DNA of 64,000 nt from Neelides folsomi (Eukaryota > Arthropoda > Collembola > Neelipleona > Neelidae): NCBI GenBank assembly GCA_034687125.1, contig JAQGBZ010000223.1:39746-103745 (forward strand), read 5' to 3'. This document shows, piece by piece, positions 44,201 through 56,200 of this stretch. Both the position numbers and the translations under genes were made by a program. The notes beneath the pieces were generated by a model, which did no database searches, was not told where the DNA came from, and saw nothing but the letters and a program-made list of their open reading frames with translations. Every line of letters starts with the position of its first letter. The first letter of the stretch is position 1.

Positions 44201-47200
44201 ACTGGCTTTTTCGCAAAGCGTCCGTTGAGTGAGGAAGAAATCCATTCTCCAATGCATTCAACTCTCTCCTCATATTCTCAAGATGAGAAGATTATTTGAA
44301 ACTCGAGGATCGAGTTCGGGTTCTCATTTAATACATTCGCAAATTCAAAGACCCCAGAAACTCCTGTATTATTACAGCATCACGTTCCTCGAGTCTGAAT
44401 CATTGATTAACAAGACTTGAAAGAAATATTCACAAATTGACTCCGAGTTCTTTAAAAGTTTGTAATGTTGTGAGGATAGGAATATGTCCGAACATGAGGA
44501 CGCCAGCTGTCCATATAGCCCTTATATGCACCTTTATACTTATTACCTCCAGGTTCCTCAGAAAACAAATATCTCTCTAACTCTCATCTTCTCTAAAAAT
44601 TTTAGAGATTTACGATGCTTGCTAACTTGACTCTCTATTTAATACATTCATATTACTTGCATAACTGCATACAAAATTGCATTGAAAAGGTTCTTAAAAT
44701 TCCAATGAAATCCTAACATTCTCAAGAGGCAATCTACAAGTAGTTTCAACTATAATGTATGCGCTTAATAGCTCAATTTAACAAAATAAATCATCGGGAT
44801 TCATATCGAATAATAAATCACGGAAGTACAAAATAGTTTTTTGAACTTTCATGCAATTTAACTAAATATTATTTACATGTAAGATACGTATATAAGATTG
44901 GTATTCTTCATTAATACATATTGTAAGCATGATGTGACATGCTGAATCAGACTCTCACGGCCCCGTTTTGTCTTATGACTGTGAGTCATTGGAGGAGAAT
45001 TGAACAAGACCAAATCCTCCAACACGCCAGTTGGGTTCCGGACATCAAGCCTTCCACAGCTTATGCCCAACTCGGAGATTCGATAAATAAAGTCTAAATT
45101 GAGTGGCCACTCGGAATTAAAGTTTAATAATTCATTGATTGATTAGATATCCGTTTCATGTGGTTAATTAGGAGCGAGTCCGGGACGCTATAATCCCGAG
45201 GGAGTTTGGCGGGGGCCGCGGGGTTCCCCGCCTTGCTACAATATGTTATCTATCTATATTAATATATATGCACATTGGATAAATATTTAATTGAATAGTT
45301 AGCTTTTAGAATTTTAAGGAAGTTGGCATAAATAAAAGCAAACGTGAGAAAAGTTTCCAAAGTTCCAATTAAACCTCCCTTCTTCCTACATTACTCCCAG
45401 ATTATCCCCATGCACAATAACATTTATGAATGAAATATAATAACTGTAATTAAGACACAAATTAAGCTATACTACGAAATATATTCAAGAATATAACATT
45501 ACAACTTGAATATATTATTAATATTAACTTTGAGTTAATTTAGTAAATTAAAGTTGCATGCGCGAGTATGTTTAATGTCCATTCTAATAAGACCATTTTA
45601 ATCAAATTAATTTAATTTCAGCATGTTTAAAATTTATCAATAAAATAAATAAATCATAAAAATCTAATTATTCAAAAATACAAAGCTAATCAGATTTTAA
45701 CTTTAACTAATAAATTGTAATTCTACCAATAAATTTCTATTTATTGATAGTTTAGTACATAGTACATAGGTTCAACACCTGAGATATCTTTATTATTAAG
45801 ACTTTTGTGCATATTGGTGAAAGTATATATATTTGTAAGTAGAAAGAACTTAATTGTAAGTGCAAAATAGGCCTTGGCATTAAATGGAAGAAGGAAAATA
45901 TATAGAGCTACATATTTATCGTGGGATAAAAGTGACGGAGTGAAGACGGATGGAGGCATTAAAAAGAAAAATAGGGAAAATGTAACACCACTAAATGAAG
46001 ATTTGGATATGAGAAAGTCGAGTTACAGGGAGATAGGAGATGGTGATAACGGCCCGTTATACTTCACACAATTTGAATTTACAGGGATGACTTCATGATT
46101 TTAACCTCAATCTCAGTTTTATGAGGTTCGGATGAAAAGAGCGATGAAAGCGATTAAGAGGAAAAGATGAAATTGACTCCTCAAATGTGTGTGCGGGGAA
46201 CTTCCCCCTCATGTCAGATCTAGTGGAGTCACACAGAAACCGCCGTCACTCTCGACCACTTCATCAGGAGGAATCAAAAATCTTCATGATCCCAACCACG
46301 AACACATACACCATCGAAATATCTCCATCTTCACTCTGTGTACGTCTCGCGAGTAGAAATCATCACAACTGAAATTTCAGCCCTTTCCCCTGTTCAACAA
46401 TCTCAAGGCATCAGAATTCCTCAGAGATGAACGAGATTCAACAATGAGTCTGACCATTCGGTAAGGCTCTACTTCGCAGAACATCATGTGCCCCTAATTC
46501 TCCCCTCGCCGCTTTTTACAAAAATGGGGAAATAAACACTGAAGGCTTTTAGGAGACTCAAAAGAACGAATCATTTTCTTATATTGTCATTAATGCATAC
46601 AAGTTTATTATCTCTATTGTAATATTAGCTAAATAAGATTTAATAAAAGAAAAAATGGCGTCTATTTTATACGATAAAAAGAATATGAAAGTATTTATGT
46701 GCTCTGTAAAATAAAGGTGTGTATATAGTATGGTTAAAATCAAATCTAGCATATATCTAAATATGTGTATTACATTTATCTAAAAAATGTTACTAGAAAA
46801 TAAAATGCATTTTTGACTAAATAGAATTTTGAAATATATTTTCCGTACCTCATTTTATTCTTTACATGCCTACCTTTTTATTTAATATCAATTAATTAGA
46901 ATTCAGGCTTTGAAAAAAGTACTAGGAAAATTTGTATAATGAAATAACGAAAGCATGAATTGCCACCTCCTTTTCCAATGATGAAAGAATGAACCAATAA
47001 AAATTATAAAAAAACCCAGCGCTTCCCTACCCTACTTCAAGACATAGATTCATAAAGGAATAATGAAAATAAAAGAGATTATTGTTATTCTAATGAGGTT
47101 GTGAGAGTGGGATTAATTAAAATTCCCACTTTGAATGATAAGTAGTCTCAAGTAAAGTGGAGGAATCGAGAAGAATCGTCCTCAGTGAACCAATCAATTC

Positions 47201-50200
47201 CCAATCAAATACTTATAATAGTAAGAGACTGCTCTGTCATCCGCCAATCCATGATGAGGTTATTTATGTATATGTAATCCATGTGGATTAGGAATGATAT
47301 TAAAATATGGATTCCATTATTCCATTCCTTCTAACACCTTGACTGGTGACGGAACGTTTGAAGAATGAACCCATGGAGGACCATTCAAGACCCATGCCGA
47401 CATGTCGAATGTCAAGTGGGAATAATAAGAATTCTCGTGGACAAGGCGAGTGTCAGCCAATGAAGGTATTCTTTTCCCATCAAGGAAATCATTCGGACTT
47501 GCATCTCCTCCTCCCGATCCAACTCATAATTTCTCATTTAGCGCTCAAACCCCAACTGATTCCTTATTAGGATAAATGTGAGCTTATTTTGGAATAGGTA
47601 ATGCGAAGGTGGAAACAGTAAACGATGTTTGAATACAACAAATAATGGAAGTCAGAAATCCACTAACATTAAGTTCTCTTGTATTTGTTTGTGCATGGTA
47701 ACATGGTTAAGAAAAGAAGTGTTTGGGTTGATTTGGTCTTAATATGCGCTTCCAAATTAACTTCCTCGCAGGTCTAAATTACACTTAAATTAAAGGCAGT
47801 TTGTGTGGAAGGAATGATAAATAAGGAAGAATCCGCTTGTAAGTTAACAAAAGGTGGAAAAATAACCTTGCTCCAAATTGAGCTCTTAATCGGCTACCTT
47901 ATCCGTAATGTCAACAATTAAGAAACACTTGTGAAGAGGATTTAACTGTCGAGGTGTCGAGGACTAATGCTGTTCAGACTAATTAACTTCCCGAGAACGA
48001 CACACATAAATATTTACATACGTGTACAAGTATGTATATAAATACATATACTTATATATTACTTTTTATTTATATTGTGGGGATGAACTGTGAGGAAGTT
48101 TTAGGAATTTCGAGACTTTACCTGACTTATGTGATGAAGGAGAATAATTGATGGAGCGAATTTCGAGTCGAAAGACTTGAATTTCTTCTTATTTCCTTTT
48201 TGCCTTAAGTGATAGGAAATGATCAAATCCTCCTTTGCATTTCAGGTATGAACCCACACTCAATATTATTAGTTGGATTTATCTATCTGGTCATTGCCAA
48301 CATTTCCATAAGAGAATTCTCATTTATTCGCTATATGGTCTGAATCGGGACGGTTATTAAACGGAGTTCACCAAACGATCAATTCCTTCTGTCCTCACCA
48401 ATTCACACAACTTCCCATCTAATAAAGTGCAATCACAATTGAAGTTGAAAAGATTAAACTCCGTCCGTTTCACAATGCTCCTGCATGGGCTCAATAAATC
48501 TCAGAGCACACACTCACACACATACACAAGTTATTCTTCTTCCTAATGCCACCGTCGTGTTGAATCACAAATTGAAAAGTTATTTTAAATTCTTCACAAA
48601 GAATGAACCATTGGTTCTGGGATCTGAGATGACGACACGAGGAGTGGTGCGATAATGGGAGTCGATATATTTACTTTTCTCGTGCACGACAGAATCGAGT
48701 ACCTCAACTCCAAATACACTCTCAATTAAACCCAATGTTGTACCACGTAGGGAAGATGGGGAATCAACAGGTGTGTGGGCTTTGGATGTTCAAATACTCG
48801 TCTGATGTTTCTCCTCAGCGAACGATCACAATTTTTTAAAAATCCCGCATGTCACTTCCTTCCACTTTGGATTCACAAAACGTTTTAGTCTTAAGAACCT
48901 TTGCTCAGACGTTTGAAAATTTTAAATCCTGTGCCTCTTATTTTTAATTCCAGCGACTGGGCTTGAACCTTCTAATAATTGTTTAGTCAAAATGGAAGAA
49001 ATAAACGTATTGGAAGGTATTTGTTGGAGAGAGATGGACTGACACCTCAACCCTTGGCTGCTCGACAACTACTGATGAGAGGAAAGGCGAGGCTTTTGCA
49101 AAGTCGAAGGGTTTCATGAACCGTAAGTTGTGAGTTTGCCTTGAGGTGGATTGATGTAGGAGGGAGCAGCTCCACAGAAAACCCTCATCATATCTCCTCA
49201 ACACACCTGAGATATGATGGGGCTCTTCCACTCACTTTTTCAGCGAGTCTCACCTCTCCTGATCGTGATTCCGGTGAGGGTATAACAGGGTCTTCCTTGC
49301 CGTGGATCTTTTATTTATCCTCCTCTGTTCAACCTGGGCTTTTCCATTGTCTCGATCTGAGCCCTGGCCAAGTCTCCCTTAGCTTACAAGTCCTGGACCA
49401 TGTTTACGTCTATCCACTGGATGTTGAAGAGCATAGACATCCACCTATCCATCCTTATCTGATACCCTTCGCGTAGTAGGAATAAATACATGTGGAGCTC
49501 ATATGAACAGATAAACGATGTTTATATGGTTGAGGTGCATTGGGCCCTTTTTTATTCTCTTGAAAGGTCGAGAGATACTCCAGGCCTTCTGAGCCCCTTT
49601 CACCTTTCTGGAACTTCATCGCTCAGGGCTTTTAACTTGGCCTCCTCCACAGATTAATTTATGGTCCCCGGGTACGTTGTCCATCCACTTCTCATATTAA
49701 AACCTTTCTCATCCATTAAGAGCCCATCGCCTTCCTCGCTCAACCAATTGTAAAAAAACCCCACGAGCCAGACAGGACGGGCGATAGGTGACGTAGTGGC
49801 AAGAGCGAATCCGACCAGACTCCTCATGAGGAAAAGTGTGAATGACACTGGGAGTGCATTCTAAACATGATGCACACCTTCCCTCCCATCACTCCATGAT
49901 GCAAATTCAAACAGGGATCTAAACATGTCCGACATTGATTGACTCGGCTCCTCACTCAGACAACTCCTGAACCTTCAAACAGAGATTCAGATTTTCGAGA
50001 GCCTCACATTGGAACCTTTGATTGGGAGTTGGTGACGAGGAGGAGTTCCCTTAATCCCCACACGCTATATGGATTGGATTAGCGATAATTCCTTCTATTG
50101 AATGAATTCTCCGCACTCAAAAATTTCCCCTCAATTGGTTGTCGTCCACGACTCCATATAATAAACACTTTCTTTGATTCGTCCCCACATGTGAGGACGA

Positions 50201-53200
50201 AAATTAGTGTCGAGGATGGAAGGAGATAAATGCGGATAGAGGTTAATGAATTCGCAGGTGTTGAAGGAAAATCAGGGGTCAGTTCTCACCCCAACTCAAC
50301 GCCTTCCATTGAGACAGAGCGGAGTGAACATTAACCCTCGATTCATCTCTTCGTGCCATTTTCGGCGTTTTCACTCTTTCTTCATGATCTAATCAAATAT
50401 TGACCTTCCTAACCCTTCCCACAAGTCCCCGTTGAAACTGGCAAGTCAAAAGAGTCGCAGTTTATTTACAAGTTCAAAAGGGTCATTTCTATTAACCTAC
50501 TCAAAGTTCTTCTTTCAATTTCTCTACTTTTAACTCCTCAGAGACCTCATTCATAATTCCAATTCGTATTGGAACAATTTCAACAATTTTAAAAAATAAG
50601 AATTTAATACTGTATTCATTCATGGAAATGAAACTAAAAAAGTTAAATATGAGTGAATATTTTTATGAGCAATTAATGTAAATTTAACAGGTAATCAGTT
50701 TTGAAAATTGAAAACTTAAACATTTGTAAATATATTCTGTTCTTTAAAAGGCAGTGTGTTTAAGCCCGAGGGTCAAAAGATTTTCTCCGGTTGACAAGAT
50801 ACCTGCTTGTATTCAAAGCCTGACATTGGGAAAAAACGATGGTTGAACGAAGCCAGGGTTTTAAGGCTTCACTTCTTTAAGCCGTTGGCAAGGTCTCAAA
50901 GCAAGAAGTTGGGCAAACAGAAAGTGTAAGGACCTCGAAAGAGTCTCCTCCTGGGCTCTGAATGTCTGAATAAGTGTTGATCCTGGAAATGAGCTTTGGG
51001 TGCGGTGCCTCGATCGTGACAAAAAAGAAGACCCAGAAATCCTTCAAACATCTCTCCATATAATAAAATACTTACAAAAGTTCACAATACAAATGCTTCA
51101 CACTGTGACATTCGAACGTATTTCTAAGCAAATAATCCACAAGAGGGTTTAAAAGATCCAATAGTATTAAATACCTGAAAGCGTGGTTGGTTTAAATAGG
51201 ACTTCAAAATTGTATTTCAGTAGTTCTCTATCCAAACAACCTTGTATGATTGAGATCTCAAGTACTTAAAAATTTATAGCTCTTTTAATTGACATGAACC
51301 GATCGGTTAGCAAAGATTCGAGCAATATTGAGTTTGTTCAATTACAAATACTATATTCAACTACTTAAATAGTAAATGGCCCAATTAAGCTTTTATCAAT
51401 CTATTTAAACTAACGATTAAATATTCAATTCTTAAGATGGTAGTGATTGGTGATGCTTTTAGACAATCCATTGGCCGCTTCAAGTTTTAACACAGGAATT
51501 TGGTCATGCAAATTATATCTTGAAGCTTCGGCATATATTTTATGTCAAAAATTAACATTAGACTTTGAATTAAATAATTAACTATCAAATTAATTATGAA
51601 AATATGTATGGTACCTACGCACATACCTATGGTAAAAGTAAAATAATACAATCGTATAAAGATGTGGTAGTAATTCGCATGTACAGAATATAGCTATGTA
51701 TGGCTGTATGCCTACAATAAAATATATATTTTGAAATAATACCTAAATATCTCGACCTTACATTGGTTTACAACAATGGCAATTAGGCTTAACAACTACT
51801 GGTATAAATGGCATGGTTTGTCAATCTTTCTAATTTATAATTCTTTTAGCTTTGCTTCGGTCTTGAGACAATTTGTCTTTTCTTGTGATTCCCTATTTAC
51901 CAATGGCTATTTAAACCATAGAAAACAATGATAATTTGTGTCCCCCAATATATCCATATGTAATATATATTCTTTCATTTAATTTTATACACTTATTGCT
52001 TACTATTCTGACGCTAAAAGCTTTTAGAGATAGAGTACAAACTATAAACATAGCCAAATCCTTTCACTATACATATAAGAGCTAACTTAAGTTATTTACA
52101 TAGTTATTTAAATTATATTTAGAGGATAAGTCATGTTGTAATAATTCTAATTCTATACATAATTTAATATGGGAATATGCATTTTAGCGAAAGGACTTTG
52201 TTTTTAATATTATGTTATGTTGCACGCATGGTACATATTACAATAACGATCTCAATTGATAGAAATTAAATATCTAAGGTAGAAGTGAATAAATGGTAAA
52301 TGCTAAAATTTTGAAATTATTATCTTTATCTGATATCAAAAAATTATGTATCATTTTTGCACAAGGATGGAAAGTGAAAATCTTCGAGTAGTAATAAAAT
52401 TAATGACTATTTAATGAGGAACAACCGCACAACAGAACTAATAGCAAGAAATGTGAAAAGTGAGAGTGCTAATAAATCCCATCTTTCAATCCTACTTACT
52501 TTAAGCTCACAATATCAAAAATTCACATGTTGGCAATTTGTATTTCAACAATTGGCTCATCCTCACTCAATATAACACGTTTGTTGACGTTGGAACATGC
52601 CAAGAAGGAATTGTGGAAAATTATGATCCTTTGTTTATTGTTCATGATCAATGGATATTGAAGTTTTCGTCATGATCCACTCAAGTGGCTTTAAAATCAG
52701 TGAAAATTGGGAAGGAAATTTGACTCATACAATTTCATTATTTAAAAGTATGCAGGGAAATTGATAGGGAATAATTGTGATTAATGTATGTAATTTGAAG
52801 TGAAGATCATATACCAATTCACTAAATTCTAACTTCTAATAAATACACATATTATTTACTCCAATGTAATATTTGCAATGAATACCTGTCATACAAAGCA
52901 CGAAAAAATTTCTAATAATGCCTAAAACCAAATAAACTAAAATTGAATAGGTTTTTAAATGATTGTTCGTTTTCTTTCCTTCATTTACTTTAAATTATTT
53001 CAATTCCAACAATAAACCCCACTAAAATATTAAACCTTAATTGAAATTTGAAGAATCTAAAAAATCTAAAAGATTTTAAAAATTATATTCGACAAATCCT
53101 TCAGTTTTTTTTAAAGTTTAAGCAATTACATTTAAGATAAGTACATAGAGTAGTTATACTAATACTCAGGTAGGTGTGTACACAACTATAAGTTGTGATA

Positions 53201-56200
53201 TGTATGGTATATGCCACATCCAATCATATTTTGCTTTAATAAATTCAATTTGAAATGAAATAAAAATGAGGATGACGAAGTTTGAAGTAATAAGTGAAGA
53301 TGACTTAAGAGATGAGAGAAGTGCGTGGTAATAAGGAACTGCCTCAAAGGAAGGTTCCGGTCTATTCAAAGTTCAATACTCTTTCTCTAACATTAAGTGA
53401 AGTTACATTTATGATTATTGATTATACTCGTGTCATGAGGAGTTCAAGCCCTGCTGATGTTCCCATTAGTTGAGAAAAACGGCTCAAGAGAAAAAAAATC
53501 TTAAACGTCAAATACTTATTAAACTTGTCACTGATTCCTTGGCGTTCGTGAAAGAAAACCCACAATTAAAAAATATAATAGATCTACATATTTGATAAAC
53601 TGCTTCTCATATCATGACAATTGGAGTTCACGACGACCGGTAAGAAACCCTTTTTCTATCTTGCATTCCTCCCATCAACGTTTTTAAGATGGGATAGGAA
53701 AAACTCCTCTAGACATGTTTATTAAATATCGGACCTTAGAATTAATCACTTAAGAAGATTTAATGTGCGGAAAATCTGATTACAATGTACAACCTCTGTC
53801 AAAATGAGAGGCTTCTGAATCCGTCGCGGAATTCAAATTTTCTCAACGCATTTACCTAAGCCCTTCATAACCCGTCGCAAATTATTCCTATAACCCAACA
53901 GATGTAATATTTGCTGTGGACACAAGATGTTGAGCTTAAACATGAAAAGAATGGAAAACATACATGGAAGCATATTCCTTATTATTGATATAAGGATACA
54001 ATCTGACTTATGGACCCATCGAAAGAAACAAGTAAGTAGGTTGAGGTGTTAAAGAACTTGAAATCGTCTTCGGTTTTTTCCTTTCCCAAATTGGATGATC
54101 AAAGAGAGGGAAGGATGAGGGGGAAATAAGAAGTGTCAAATCCTGCAGGTACTCAAGCCCATATAAAATTCCCGTCCTCTCATTAAAGGACCACTTATTA
54201 GCTCTTCTTTACGTAATGGGTCTTCCGTCGAGTTTGACGGCTCAACCCTCGTTCACTTTACGGGTTTTACTCCTCGAGTTTGAAAACGAAGGCCCGGCCG
54301 GTTGAGCCAACGTCTTTTGCCGCAATTGGAGGGCCAACTCCAAATTAATGGAACATCTGAGCCGACAGGATGAAAAGTGATTTTTTTTACTCAAGTTGAT
54401 ATCATTCCATTGATATAAGTATAAATACTTACATACTTATAATAAGTATGCATCCTAAGATTCTAACTACGAAGGAAGGCCGAGAGAATAAAAACCGTCG
54501 CTAAATTCCGGACCACGAGAGTGGAACAGAATGGGGATTCATTATTCAGAGGATCCTTCGGCTCATGTTTAGAAGTGTAATGGGAGTGATAGTGATAGTG
54601 GAAATTAGTGGCTCTCTTGGTGAGACCAACAAAGGCCCATTCTCCGCCATTGTGGTCGACAACAAGGGAATGAATCAATCCACTCTAGGCGAAACGGATC
54701 TCTAATAATAATTCAAACCCTCGATGTCTCTTGGAAGTCATATTCACGGGTGGGCAAGGTGAATTTTACCTTACCTGGTCAGGGCCTATGAATGTCACGG
54801 GACCAACTGAACCGAAACCACGAAGAAAGCGAAATGATCCCACACAAATAATACACACATTTATAATCCAATGATCAGATTTATGAATATCATATGTGTG
54901 TTTATCATAAAGGATTGAAATTGAATTGAAACCACTACAGACGTGATGAGAGTCGAAAGCCAAATATGAGGCGAAAGGAAACCGTCGATGGAAATCATTG
55001 TACTTTGGCGCCCTTGATTTCAACGAATGCCGACAAGATATTCACTTCTATGATGGCTATGGATGTTTTGACGGAAAGTAATTAAAATGGCTAATTGCTT
55101 CAACTTGTAATGTAACAAGGCCTTGTTAATGTTTTGAATGACTCAAACCAAATCGTCATCAACTAACAAAATGCGCCTGTGAATGTCATTAATAGGAAAA
55201 CGTTGTCTTACCCATTTCCAATAGAGGTGTAAATGGCTCTCGAGTCCTCGGCAAGTTTTGTTTGAAGCTTAGCAATCGTGATCCGTTCAGGCGGGACGTC
55301 CGAAATGCTCCGTCTGAGTCTCCTGCTCTCTTGAACGGCAGTGGAATAGCGCACCTCATGGGGCATCATGGGCTTCACACTGGGCGAGCAACTTCCCCTT
55401 GCTCTTTCTCGCCCAGTCTTTCCCCCTTTCTCCTCCCGAGTCCCGCCCTCAAGAAGGTCAATGTTCATGTAGTCGGAACAGTTGGTCTCATAGCCAGAGT
55501 CCTTTGTCAATTTCCGGAACGGCCGCTTCTCTCGATCACGATCTTTCTCATAATTTGTCATGGCCGACTCAACGAATTGCTGACAGAGGTTCTTGGGCTT
55601 TCGATCCAATGTGAGGGAAATGAAAGGACATCGATCGTCATTGCTAAAACCGCCTGAATCATAAGAGCCGCTTCTTTTGCTCCTTGGACTGTTCCCTTTA
55701 TGGGCCCTGGAGTTCCTCATTTTCTCCTTCTGCTGTTCCCGAATAGTTTCCAAATTCTCGTAGATTGTCTCACAAGGATTGGGATGAGAGGAAACTGGAG
55801 TGGGACGGGTTTTTTCTGGGGTGAATTTTGTTCCCGCATAAGCGGACTCTATCCGGTTGGGATGTCCATACAGTCCGGGAAGCGTGTATGAACCTTTAAC
55901 TGGTCCTGGTCCGAGTGGGGACACGAAACTTTGAGCACGTGAGTGCTTTCCTTTCGTCAATCCACCGTATTTCCCTTCAGAGGAGACTGTGAGCGGGGCT
56001 GGGATGAGGAATCGTTTTTCTTGAAAACTCTGACTTCGTTCAGGAATTGTTCTTTTCCCTTCCGGCCCCTCGATCTTTTCCGCGTCCAACTCTTTGAGAG
56101 CAATCACATTCACTTGTTGTTCATTGGATTCTTTTGTGTTGCCGCTTCGAAGGGAGCGAAGAAATTTCGAGGCTCCACTTCCAAGCCGCCCTGATTCCCT

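Larger units (their letters stand above)
27134..55211 (-). other. 28-kb intron of the Shroom-like gene
   Basis: The donor is GTAAGA after 55212 and the acceptor is tttccacag before 27133. The splice phase (2 then 1) is satisfied directly, so no additional exon is required here. Inside are the GC-rich island at 28.1-28.5 kb, an inverted-repeat element at 39.7-40.0 kb, a GC hairpin cluster at 45.2 kb, and a GC-richer stretch at about 48.6-50.4 kb with a hairpin. The remainder is AT-rich without recognisable genes. Long first introns of developmental genes often hold enhancers, but no specific site can be named from the sequence. Confidence 0.65.

Noticed and set aside
49141..49476. 111-codon plus-strand frame in GC-richer intron
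   Set aside because: No recognisable motif, no splice support, and competing frames of similar length on the other strand.
50877..51059. 60-codon minus-strand frame with a possible internal acceptor
   Set aside because: Short, without a donor or known motif, and not needed by the exon phases.
55262..55657. 131-codon plus-strand open frame
   Set aside because: Shadow of the 1044-base minus-strand exon.
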